DNA of 64,000 bases from Jatrophihabitans sp. (lineage in GTDB: Bacteria > Actinomycetota > Actinomycetes > Mycobacteriales > Jatrophihabitantaceae): NCBI GenBank assembly GCA_036389035.1, contig DASVQQ010000022.1, forward strand, positions 1 through 64,000, written 5' to 3'. Shown piece after piece: positions 57,258 to 64,000 of the stretch. A program made the position numbers and the translations under genes. Below the pieces are notes generated by a model. That model worked only from the letters and a program-made list of their open reading frames with translations, was not told the origin of the DNA and ran no database searches. Position 1 is the first letter of the stretch; each line of letters starts with the position of its first letter.

Positions 57258-58805
57258 ATGGTTGATGAAGTCGGTGCCGCGAAGGACTACGCCCGTCAGG
57301 TGGGGACGCTGATCCGCGATTCCCGGAAGAACCGCGGCTGGACGCAGGCCCAACTGGCCGAGACCCTGGGGACGTCGCAGAGCGCGATCAACCGGATCGA
57401 GCAGGGCAACCAGAACCTCAGCCTGGAGCTGCTGACCCGGATCAGCCAGGCCCTGGACTCCGAGATCGTCTCGATCGGCCGCGCCCGGCCGCCGCACCTG
57501 AGGGTCGAGGGCGGCCGGCAGCTGTCCGGCAGCATCGACGTCAAGACCAGCAAGAACGCCGGCGTCGGGCTGCTCTGCGCCTCGCTGCTCAACGAGGGGC
57601 GCACGGTGCTGCGCAAGGTGGCCCGGATCGAGGAGGTGCACCGGATCCTCGAGGTGCTCAACAGCATCGGGGTCCGCACCCGCTGGCTCAACGCCGACAA
57701 CGACCTCGAGATCGTGCCGCCGGCCCGGCTCAACCTGGCCGGCATGAACCTCGAGGCCGCCCGCCGCACCCGCAGCATCATCATGTTCCTGGCGCCGCTG
57801 ATGCACTTCGAGAAGTCCTTCGAGCTGCCCTACGCCGGTGGCTGCGCGCTGGGCACCAGGACCGTCGAGCCGCACATGACCGCGCTGCGGCCCTTCGGCG
57901 TGCAGGTCGAGGCCGCCGCGGGCGCCTACCGGGTCGAGGTCGACCCGTCCGTGGTGCCGGCCCGGCCGATCGTGCTGACCGAGCGCGGTGACACCGTCAC
58001 CGAGAACGCCCTGATGGCGGCCGCCCGCCGGGTCGGCGTCACCGTGATCCGCAATGCCAGCCCGAACTACATGGTGCAGGACCTGTGCTTCTTTCTCACC
58101 GAACTGGGCGTGCGGGTCGAGGGAATCGGCACCACCACCCTCACGGTGCACGGTGTCCCCGAGATCCGCCGCGATGTCGACTACTCGCCGTCGGAGGACC
58201 CGATCGAGGCGATGAGCCTGGTGACGGCCGCGATCGTGACGGGGTCCGAGATCACCATCAACCGGGTGCCGATCGAGTTCATGGAGATCGAGCTGTCACT
58301 GCTGGAGGAGATGGGGCTGCGCTACGTCAGCAGCCCCGAGTACCCGGCCGCCAACGGGCGGACCCGGCTGATCGACCTGACCGTGCTGCCCTCCACGCTG
58401 CACGCGCCGCTGGACAAGATCCACCCGATGCCGTTTCCGGGCCTGAACATCGACAACCTGCCGTTCTTCGCGCTGATCGCCGCCACCGCCCAGGGCTCGA
58501 CCCTGATCCACGACTGGGTCTATGACAACCGCGCGCTGTACCTCACCGAGCTGACCAAGCTCGGCGCGAAGGTGACCCTGATGGACCCGCACCGGATCTA
58601 TGTCGAGGGGCCCACCCACTGGTCGGGCACCGAGGTGATCTGCCCGCCGGCGCTGCGGCCGGCCGTCGTGGTGCTGCTGGCGATGCTGGCGGCCAAGGGC
58701 ACCTCGTTGCTGCGCAACGTCTACGTCATCGACCGGGGCTACGAGCAGTTGGCAGAGCGGTTGAACCTGCTCGGGGCCAGCATCCAGCCGTTCCGCGACG
58801 TCTGA
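57258..58805 (+). CDS. XRE-type HTH domain fused to MurA-like enolpyruvyl transferase
   Basis: A 515-residue fusion. Residues about 13-68 are a Cro/C1-type helix-turn-helix (RDSRKNRGWTQAQLAETLGT, SQSAINRIEQGN). Residues about 80-510 are an EPSP-synthase/MurA fold: LSGSIDVKTSKNAGVGLL keeps the Lys-Asn pair, and YAGGCALGTRTVEPH has the PEP-binding Cys at 196, corresponding to Cys115 of E. coli MurA. UDP-GlcNAc enolpyruvyl transfer is therefore possible. True MurA is about 420 residues and has no HTH; this fused paralogue occurs in other actinobacteria and may be a moonlighting regulator. A perfect palindrome stands upstream. No clear ribosome site at ATG 57258. Confidence 0.87.
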   Translation: MVDEVGAAKDYARQVGTLIRDSRKNRGWTQAQLAETLGTSQSAINRIEQGNQNLSLELLTRISQALDSEIVSIGRARPPHLRVEGGRQLSGSIDVKTSKNAGVGLLCASLLNEGRTVLRKVARIEEVHRILEVLNSIGVRTRWLNADNDLEIVPPARLNLAGMNLEAARRTRSIIMFLAPLMHFEKSFELPYAGGCALGTRTVEPHMTALRPFGVQVEAAAGAYRVEVDPSVVPARPIVLTERGDTVTENALMAAARRVGVTVIRNASPNYMVQDLCFFLTELGVRVEGIGTTTLTVHGVPEIRRDVDYSPSEDPIEAMSLVTAAIVTGSEITINRVPIEFMEIELSLLEEMGLRYVSSPEYPAANGRTRLIDLTVLPSTLHAPLDKIHPMPFPGLNIDNLPFFALIAATAQGSTLIHDWVYDNRALYLTELTKLGAKVTLMDPHRIYVEGPTHWSGTEVICPPALRPAVVVLLAMLAAKGTSLLRNVYVIDRGYEQLAERLNLLGASIQPFRDV

Positions 58806-58884
58806 CCCGCCACCCGACGCTGCTGGCGCGGCCGGCCCGAGGACCGCGTTTCGCATCCACCGGCATCGGTGACAGGATCGCAGC

Positions 58885-60408
58885 GTGCTGCTGCCGATGT
58901 CACCGACGGACTCGGTGTTCCTCTCCGTCGAGTCCCCGCAGACACCGATGCACGTCGGCGGCCTGGAGCTGTTCGAGCCGGCCGCTGACTCCGGCAGCGC
59001 CAGCGAGATCTTCGAGCAGCTGAGCTCCGGCGACGACGTGGCGCCGCTGTTCAAGAAACGGGCCCGCCGCTCGCTTGCCAGCGCGGGCCAGTGGGCCTGG
59101 GAAGAGGACCGGCAGTTCGACCTGCGCCACCACGTCCGGCACAACTCGCTGCCGCAGCCCGGCCGGGTGCTGGAGCTGCTGGCGCTGTGCTCGCGGCTGC
59201 ACGGCACCCTGCTGGACCGGCAACGCCCGCTGTGGGAGCTGCACTTCATCGAGGGCCTGGCCGACGGCCGGTTCGCGCTCTACCTCAAGGTGCACCACGC
59301 GCTGCTGGACGGGTTGTCGGCCCAGCGGTTGCTGCAGCGGATCCTGACCAAGGACCCGGCCACCCGCGACCTGCCGCCGCCCTGGGCCAACCGCCCGGCT
59401 CCCGTGCGCCCGGCCGCGCCGGCGAGGCCGGACGGACCGGCCCAGCCGGACGGACCCGCTCAGCAGGACGGACCCGCGAGGCAGGACGAGCCCGCGAGGC
59501 AGGACGAGCCCGCGAGGCAGGACGGGCCCGCGAGGCAGGACGAGCCCGCGAGGCAGGACGGGCCCGCCCAGCCGAGTCCGGAAGAAGTGGTGGCCAACCT
59601 GCTGCGCGCCACCCGGGCCGTCGCCGCCGACGTGGCGGGCATCCCGGCGGCGCTGGCGCGCACCGTCAACCGCGGCCTGCAGGCCCAGGGCGCGCCGATC
59701 TCGTTCGCGGCCCCCCGGTCGATGCTCAACGTGCCGATCTCGGGTTCGCGCCGGTTCGCCGCCCAGTCCTGGCCGCTGGAACGGATCCACCGGATCCGCC
59801 GGGGCGCCGGCTGCACCGTCAACGACGTGGTGCTCGCCACCTGCTCGGGCGCGCTACGCACCTACCTGAGCAGCTTCGACGCCCTCCCCGAGTCGCCGCT
59901 GATCGCGATGGTGCCGGTGGCGCTGCGGGTCCGGGACCGGCACCGGGAATCGGGCAACGCCCTCGGCGCGGTGATGTGCGACCTCGGGACTCACCTCGCC
60001 GAGCCGGCTGACCGGTTGGACACGGTGCGGCGCTCGATGAAGGAGGGCAAGCAGGCGCTGTCGGAGCTGACCCCGCTGCAGATCGTGGCGATGACCGGCC
60101 TGGGCATGAGCCCGCTGATGCTGCAGTCGATTCCCGGCTACGCCGAGCTGCTCCGGCCGCCGTTCAACCTGATCATCTCCAACGTGCCGGGCCCGCGTGC
60201 CCCGCTCTACCTCAACGGCGCCCGGCTGGCCGGCATCTACCCGCTGTCCATCCCCTATCACGGGCAGGCGTTGAACATCACCTGCACCAGCTACGCCGAC
60301 GAGCTGTCCTTCGGCCTGACCGGCTGCCGGCGCACCGTCCCGCACCTGCAGCGGATGCTCGGCTACCTCGAGGACGAGCTGACCGCGCTGGAGCAGGCGG
60401 TCGGCTGA
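58885..60408 (+). CDS. Wax ester synthase/diacylglycerol acyltransferase (WS/DGAT)
   Basis: A 507-residue enzyme that transfers fatty acyl-CoA to diacylglycerol or fatty alcohols, forming storage lipid at the membrane. MSPTDSVFLSVESPQTPMHV and the active-site HHALLDG (His137, His138, Asp142) mark the family; NVPGPRAPLYLNGARL is the second conserved segment. Between the two domains is a 48-residue hexapeptide repeat (about 183-230). GTG 58885 agrees with the family start. It stands alone; mycobacteria carry many such genes. Confidence 0.92.
   Translation: MLLPMSPTDSVFLSVESPQTPMHVGGLELFEPAADSGSASEIFEQLSSGDDVAPLFKKRARRSLASAGQWAWEEDRQFDLRHHVRHNSLPQPGRVLELLALCSRLHGTLLDRQRPLWELHFIEGLADGRFALYLKVHHALLDGLSAQRLLQRILTKDPATRDLPPPWANRPAPVRPAAPARPDGPAQPDGPAQQDGPARQDEPARQDEPARQDGPARQDEPARQDGPAQPSPEEVVANLLRATRAVAADVAGIPAALARTVNRGLQAQGAPISFAAPRSMLNVPISGSRRFAAQSWPLERIHRIRRGAGCTVNDVVLATCSGALRTYLSSFDALPESPLIAMVPVALRVRDRHRESGNALGAVMCDLGTHLAEPADRLDTVRRSMKEGKQALSELTPLQIVAMTGLGMSPLMLQSIPGYAELLRPPFNLIISNVPGPRAPLYLNGARLAGIYPLSIPYHGQALNITCTSYADELSFGLTGCRRTVPHLQRMLGYLEDELTALEQAVG
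59431..59574 (+). repeat. Hexapeptide-coding repeat, 8 x 18 bp, in the WS/DGAT gene
   Basis: Eight tandem 18-bp units encode DGPAQP/DGPARQ/DEPARQ-type hexapeptides in the linker between the N- and C-terminal domains. Middle copies are nearly identical at DNA level, a sign of recent slippage. Confidence 0.88.
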
Positions 60409-60472
60409 GTCCGGTCCGCCCCGCTCAACCGCTCGCCGCTCAGGCGTCGGCCGCTCAACCGTCGGCCGCTCA
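60409..60472 (-). repeat. Stop-codon-bearing repeat between WS/DGAT and GNAT genes
   Basis: The 61-bp spacer is made of 11-18-bp degenerate units which, in minus-strand sense, repeat TGAGCGG four times; the first of these is the stop of the GNAT gene (60470-60472). Confidence 0.65.
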
Positions 60473-61006
60473 GTCGCCGTGATCGCCGGCAGGGCCGTCG
60501 GTGGGCAGCCGGGACCAGAGCTGGATGTCGGAACGGATGCCCTGCTTGAAGTGGGCGGACCGGAGCACGCCCTCGAAGGTGTAACCGGCCCGGGCGGCCA
60601 CCAGCTGCGAGGCCACGTGGTTCACGTCCATGAGCACGGTGGCCCGCAGCACCTGACGCTCGGTGAAGGCCCAGTCCGTCAGCTGGCGCAGCATCTCGGT
60701 GGCCACGCCCCGGCCCCGGGCCGCCCGGGTGACCATGCAGCCCAGCTCCATCTCGCGGGCTTCGGCGTCGATGTGCGGGGCTATGGCGATCCCGAGGAAC
60801 GTCCCGTCGGGAGCCACCGCCGCGAACACCTCCATGGTGCCGTTCTGCCGGCCGATGAGGCAGCGGTCGAACCACTCGGTGGCGTAGCCGGGTGGCGGGG
60901 GATCAGGCAGCCGGGTGAACCTCAACACGTCCGGATCGTCGAGGAACTGCTCGAAGTCGGCGAGGTGGTCTTCGGTCATCAGTTCCAGCCGCAGCAGCTC
61001 GCTCAT
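60470..61006 (-). CDS. GNAT acetyltransferase, RimJ/RimL-like
   Basis: A 178-residue acetyltransferase. LRLELMTEDHLADFEQFLDD opens the fold, MVTRAARGRGVATEMLRQLT is the acetyl-CoA loop, VLMDVNHVASQLVAARAGYT the final motif and SDIQLWSRL the usual end. ATG 61006 was chosen by alignment to the family start; the frame extends to 61093 without a ribosome site. Divergent from the kinase-like gene. Confidence 0.85.
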   Translation of the reverse strand: MSELLRLELMTEDHLADFEQFLDDPDVLRFTRLPDPPPPGYATEWFDRCLIGRQNGTMEVFAAVAPDGTFLGIAIAPHIDAEAREMELGCMVTRAARGRGVATEMLRQLTDWAFTERQVLRATVLMDVNHVASQLVAARAGYTFEGVLRSAHFKQGIRSDIQLWSRLPTDGPAGDHGD

Positions 61007-61098
61007 GTCCGCGATTGTGTCCCATCCGGGGCCTGCTTCCGATCCGGCCTGCCGGATTTCTGGCTCAGAGCAGCCGGTCGCCCGTGGCATCATCAGCT

Positions 61099-62043
61099 GT
61101 GCCCGCGGCGGAACCGACCATTGCCGAGCGGCTCGAGAGGGTCGTGGCCGAGCTGCTCGGCGTTGCGGTCACCGCCGTGCGTCCGCTGCAGCCCGAGGCC
61201 TCGACCGGGCGCGCGTTCGCGATAACGCTGGACGACGGTCGGGCAGTCGTGGCCAAGCTCTCCCAGCCCGGCCACTCCGTCGCCCCGATGGCGCGCAACC
61301 TCGAGGTGCTGGGTGGGCTGGGGGTGCCGGCGCCGCGGGTGCTGGGCGCCGGATCGTGGGACGGCGACCCGCCGCGCGAGGTGTTGGTCATGTCGAGGTT
61401 GCCCGGACGGGACCTGCGCCAGGTGCTGCCGGTGATGACCAGGGACCAGCTCAGCGTGCTGGCCCGGGAGGTGATCGGCATCCAGGGCGTGGTGGCCGGC
61501 CTGCCGGTGCACGGCGACTGCGGCTATGTCGCGATCGGTGAGCCGGGCCGGCGCAGCTGGCTGGACATGGTCCGCCATCCCAACAGCCACCGCTACGCCG
61601 ACCCGCTGCCACCCGACACCGTTCCGCTCGCGCCGCGGTTGTGGCAGCTGATCGACGCGGCAGCCGAACGCCTGGCCCGGGTGCGGCCGGTGTGCTTTCT
61701 CGATGACCTGACGACGAAGAACGTGCTGATCGACGGTGGCCGGCTCTCGGGGGTAGTGGATTTCGACTGGATCTGCCAGGGCGATCCTCGCTTCCACCTC
61801 GGTCTCACGGCGGCCGCGGTGGTCACGGTCGAGCACGCGCGCTGGGGCGGGCACTACGTGAGCGAACTCGTCCGCGCCGCCGGCCTGGCCGCCGAGGACC
61901 AGCGGTTCATCGACCTCTACACCGCGCTGTTCCTCATCAACTTCCTCGGCGCGGAGAGTCCCCACCGTCCGGGCCCCTGGCGGGCCCGGGCGGCGCAGGT
62001 CGCGCACGCGGCGCTCGATCGCGCGACGGCCTTCTTCGGTTGA
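61099..62043 (+). CDS. APH-superfamily kinase-like protein
   Basis: A 314-residue protein of the aminoglycoside phosphotransferase superfamily. FAITLDDGRAVVAKLSQPGH is the N-lobe Lys strand, CFLDDLTTKNVLI the catalytic loop (LDD replaces the usual HGD, but the Asp and Asn are kept), and GVVDFDWICQGDP the metal-binding Asp. The missing His of HGD is seen in other active members. Substrate unknown. GTG 61099 is favoured over GTG 61015, which would add a Pro/Arg-rich stretch. Confidence 0.75.
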   Translation: MPAAEPTIAERLERVVAELLGVAVTAVRPLQPEASTGRAFAITLDDGRAVVAKLSQPGHSVAPMARNLEVLGGLGVPAPRVLGAGSWDGDPPREVLVMSRLPGRDLRQVLPVMTRDQLSVLAREVIGIQGVVAGLPVHGDCGYVAIGEPGRRSWLDMVRHPNSHRYADPLPPDTVPLAPRLWQLIDAAAERLARVRPVCFLDDLTTKNVLIDGGRLSGVVDFDWICQGDPRFHLGLTAAAVVTVEHARWGGHYVSELVRAAGLAAEDQRFIDLYTALFLINFLGAESPHRPGPWRARAAQVAHAALDRATAFFG

Positions 62044-62069
62044 GCCGCGACGGCCTCTCTTCGGTTGAG
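62023..62069 (+). repeat. Duplicated gene end of the kinase-like gene
   Basis: The last 22 bases of the gene with TGA (62041) recur 25 bp on with one two-base insertion, giving a second TGA at 62066. Further TTCGG copies continue to about 62090. Confidence 0.75.
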
Positions 62070-62135
62070 TTCAGCCCCTCTTCGGCGGAGTCCTCCTTCG
62101 AGTGCTGAGTCCTTCTCCGGTCGAGATCGGGCCGG

Positions 62136-62984
62136 TCAGCCGTTGTCGGCGATGAACTCGCGCAGCAGCCCGGCGAACCGCTCGGGCTCGGCCAGGTGCG
62201 GAAAGTGCCCGGCCCGTTCGAAGATCTCGACCCGGCAGCCGGGGAAGCCGGTCTGCGCGGTGACCGCATGCCAGGACGGGATGATCCGGTCCTTGGCGCC
62301 CCAGACCAGCATCGTCGGCACCGCGCCGGTCATCGGCAGGTGATCCCAGGCCGTCACGGTCTGCCCGCCCGGGTCGATGACCGAGCGGACGGTCGCCAGG
62401 AAGGCGCGCCGGCTCTCCGCCCCGTTCAGGTCGCCCAGCCCCCGCCAGGCCTCGCTCACGTCAGCGCTTGCCCTGACGCCCAGCCGGCCCAGGCCGCCGG
62501 CGACCGTGGCGGTCCGCCGGCGCAGCCAGCCCGAGGCGATCACCGGCAGCACCAGCTCGGCGCCGGGCAGCGCGGCCGCTCGCAGCAGCAGGCTCAACTC
62601 GCGCCCGAGCCCGCCGCTGCTGACCAGCACCAGCCGCCGCACCCGCTCGGGGAACAGGTAGCCGAACTGCATGGCGATGCCGCCGCCGAGCGAATGCCCG
62701 ACCAGCGTCACCTCCCCGATCTCCAACCGGTCCAGCAGGTCGCGCAGGGTCGCGGCGTGCGCGCCCAGGGAGTAGTCACCGACCGGCTTGGCCGAGGCGC
62801 CGTGGCCGAACAGGTCCGGTGCGATCAGCCGGCGCTCGGCTGCCAGGGTCAGCATCAGCTGCGTCCAGTGCTGGTGCGAGCCCAGCAGGCCGTGGACGAA
62901 CAGCACCGCGGGCCCGGCGCCGACGTCGGCGTAGCTGAGCGGGTGGCCGTGCAGTCGGACCGTACGGGGCAACACCGCGGTCAT
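62136..62984 (-). CDS. Alpha/beta-hydrolase
   Basis: A 282-residue alpha/beta-hydrolase: oxyanion-strand FVHGLLGSHQHW, nucleophile elbow GHSLGG, the acid Asp in VWGAKDRIIP and the His in AGHFPHL. The size and the cap after the nucleophile fit small esterases or C-C hydrolases; the substrate is unknown. ATG 62984 is 7 bp after GGGAG; GTG 63002 is less likely. Divergent from the SnoaL-like gene with inverted repeats between. Confidence 0.88.
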   Translation of the reverse strand: MTAVLPRTVRLHGHPLSYADVGAGPAVLFVHGLLGSHQHWTQLMLTLAAERRLIAPDLFGHGASAKPVGDYSLGAHAATLRDLLDRLEIGEVTLVGHSLGGGIAMQFGYLFPERVRRLVLVSSGGLGRELSLLLRAAALPGAELVLPVIASGWLRRRTATVAGGLGRLGVRASADVSEAWRGLGDLNGAESRRAFLATVRSVIDPGGQTVTAWDHLPMTGAVPTMLVWGAKDRIIPSWHAVTAQTGFPGCRVEIFERAGHFPHLAEPERFAGLLREFIADNG

Positions 62985-63007
62985 CTTTCGGCTCCCATCC
63001 ACGCTAT

Positions 63008-63038
63008 GTTACCGATGCGTAACTTACGCTACCGTAGC
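63008..63038. promoter_or_regulatory. Two inverted repeats between the hydrolase and SnoaL-like genes
   Basis: GTTAC-N6-GTAAC (63008-63023) and the perfect GCTAC-C-GTAGC (63028-63038) lie between the divergent starts. This form is typical of TetR-type operators. No TetR gene is in the window beside it. Confidence 0.45.
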
Positions 63039-63096
63039 TGGCTCGGTCGGCGGCGGCAATGGCTGTACTTGCTGTGACAATCAGGAGGAACCCAAC

Positions 63097-63474
63097 GTGG
63101 AGGCGGCCGTGCCCGATCTTTCCCGGACGATCACCGACTACATCGCCAGCTGGAACGAGACCGACCCGCACCGGCGTGCCGAGCTGATCGCGGCGGTCTG
63201 GCGCGAGGACGGCCGCTATGTCGACTCGATGACCGAGGCGCTGGGCAGGCAGCAGATCGGGGCGATGATCGCCGGAGTCCAGCAGCAGGTCCCCGACAGC
63301 GCCTTCAGCCTGATCGGAGAGGTCCAACCGCACCACGACGTCGCCAGGTTCCGCTGGCAGCTCGGCCCGGCCGGCGGCCCGCCGCTGCTCACCGGTCTCG
63401 ACGTCGCGATCTTCGACGCCGACGGCCGCCTGCGCCAGCTGATCGGATTCTGGGACCAGCAGCCGCAAGGCTGA
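63097..63474 (+). CDS. SnoaL/NTF2-like protein
   Basis: A 125-residue cone-fold protein of the SnoaL/NTF2 group: LSRTITDYIASWNETDPHRR, LIAAVWREDGRYVDSMTEAL and the C-terminal DADGRLRQLIGFWD. Members are cyclases, isomerases or plain binding proteins. GTG 63097 follows AGGAGG at 8 bp. Divergent from the hydrolase, which may act on a related substrate. Confidence 0.83.
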   Translation: MEAAVPDLSRTITDYIASWNETDPHRRAELIAAVWREDGRYVDSMTEALGRQQIGAMIAGVQQQVPDSAFSLIGEVQPHHDVARFRWQLGPAGGPPLLTGLDVAIFDADGRLRQLIGFWDQQPQG

Positions 63475-63499
63475 ATCCGGGCGGCTCTACTATCGGTCC

Positions 63500-64000
63500 A
63501 TGGCCAGCATCGACGCCGCGTTCCTCGCCCTGCCAGCCGCCAGCCTCGCCGACGCGGCGCTGAGCCGAGCCCGCGAGCTCGGCGCCTCGCATGCCGACTT
63601 CCGGCTGGAACGCATTCGGGTCGCGTCGCTGACCCTGCGCGACGGCCGGCTCGACGCCAGCACCGACGACGAGGACCTCGGCCTGGCGGTCCGGGTCGTG
63701 CACGAGGGCGCCTGGGGTTTCGCCAGCGGCATCGACCGCACGCCCGAGGCCGCCGCCCGGCTGGCCGAGCAGGCGGTGGCCACCGCCAAGCTGAGCCGGG
63801 TGCTCAGCTCCGATCCGGTGGAGCTGGCCGCCGAGCCGGTTTACCCCGATGCCAGCTGGGTGTCCGCCTACGACATCAACCCCTTCGAGGTGGCTCAGGC
63901 CGATCGGCTCGCCAGGCTCTCCGAGCTGTCGGAGCGGCTGCGCAGCGCGGACGGGGTCGACCACGTCGACGTCAACCTGATCCAGGTGCTGGAGAACAAG
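63500..64000 (+). CDS. tldD: TldD/PmbA-family protease, start only
   Basis: The first 167 residues of a TldD/PmbA-type metalloprotease: DAALSRARELGASHADFRLE, RVASLTLRDGRLDASTDDED, LAVRVVHEGAWGFASGIDRT fit the TldD N-terminal domain. TldD-TldE (PmbA) forms a heterodimeric zinc protease that degrades unfolded peptides and can process small modified peptides. The metal-binding HExxxH region is beyond the window. ATG 63500 is 26 bp after the SnoaL-like gene. Confidence 0.87.
   Translation, partial: MASIDAAFLALPAASLADAALSRARELGASHADFRLERIRVASLTLRDGRLDASTDDEDLGLAVRVVHEGAWGFASGIDRTPEAAARLAEQAVATAKLSRVLSSDPVELAAEPVYPDASWVSAYDINPFEVAQADRLARLSELSERLRSADGVDHVDVNLIQVLENK

Noticed and set aside
1..64000. 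tRNA or rRNA genes and insertion sequences
   Set aside because: No T-loop GTTCGANNC in a cloverleaf context, no rRNA sequence and no transposase or integrase reading frame was recognised.

Overview
This 64-kb window is high-GC chromosomal DNA from an actinobacterium (Actinomycetota). The left end follows the gene order known from mycobacteria: ino1, a PadR regulator, ponA, a DUF2029/GT87 membrane protein, then rpsF-ssb-rpsR-rplI and dnaB. GTG starts are frequent, start/stop overlaps are common, and ECF sigma factors, a WS/DGAT acyltransferase and an iron-box-controlled transporter are present. These traits suggest a Jatrophihabitans- or Frankia-like lineage rather than Mycobacterium; the genus is inference. 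No rRNA, tRNA, CRISPR array or transposase was found.

Layout. 1-16 kb is mostly core: inositol-phosphate synthase, PBP1, ProS, endonuclease IV, an ECF sigma/membrane-protein pair, the ribosomal-protein/SSB operon, a 660-bp spacer rich in DnaA-box-like words, and DnaB. 16-19 kb is small accessory genes: a secreted propeller-like protein, a TacT/TacA-type toxin-antitoxin pair, a nitroreductase and a GNAT enzyme. 19-27 kb is a probable defence (biological conflict) island. On the minus strand lie four translationally coupled genes (TIR protein, MoxR AAA+ ATPase, vWA-like protein, large VMAP-like protein ending in a CHAT-like fold). Divergent from them is a SLOG-patatin fusion. 27-31 kb holds an Otr(A)/TetM-like ribosomal protection GTPase with an apparent leader peptide, plus ordinary enzymes. 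32-40 kb is a candidate small-molecule biosynthetic cluster: three ATP-grasp ligases, a radical SAM enzyme, a Cys/Met-metabolism PLP enzyme and an MFS exporter, followed by an APH-type kinase. 41-50 kb carries DinB behind a LexA-like box, an EVE-like/HNH nuclease, an excalibur-type protein, a GH13 enzyme and an Fe3+ ABC transporter behind an IdeR/DtxR-type box. 50-54 kb is a tandemly duplicated module (ECF sigma, membrane protein, small antisense-oriented gene). 54-64 kb holds assorted enzymes including Ogt, an XRE-MurA fusion, WS/DGAT, and the start of a TldD-type protease gene.

How genes work together. In the 19-27 kb island, MoxR and the vWA-like protein probably form an ATP-driven sensor/chaperone, the VMAP-like protein a scaffold, and the TIR and patatin proteins the NAD+- or lipid-attacking effectors. 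The CHAT-like domain lacks the usual catalytic cysteine. In the 32-40 kb cluster the ATP-grasp enzymes should form amide bonds, the radical SAM and PLP enzymes should make or modify building blocks, and the MFS protein should export the product. Short tandem duplications are a theme: at least seven genes have their stop codon inside a small tandem repeat, a 54-bp repeat sits in frame inside a GNAT gene, and a 2.2-kb sigma-factor module is duplicated whole.
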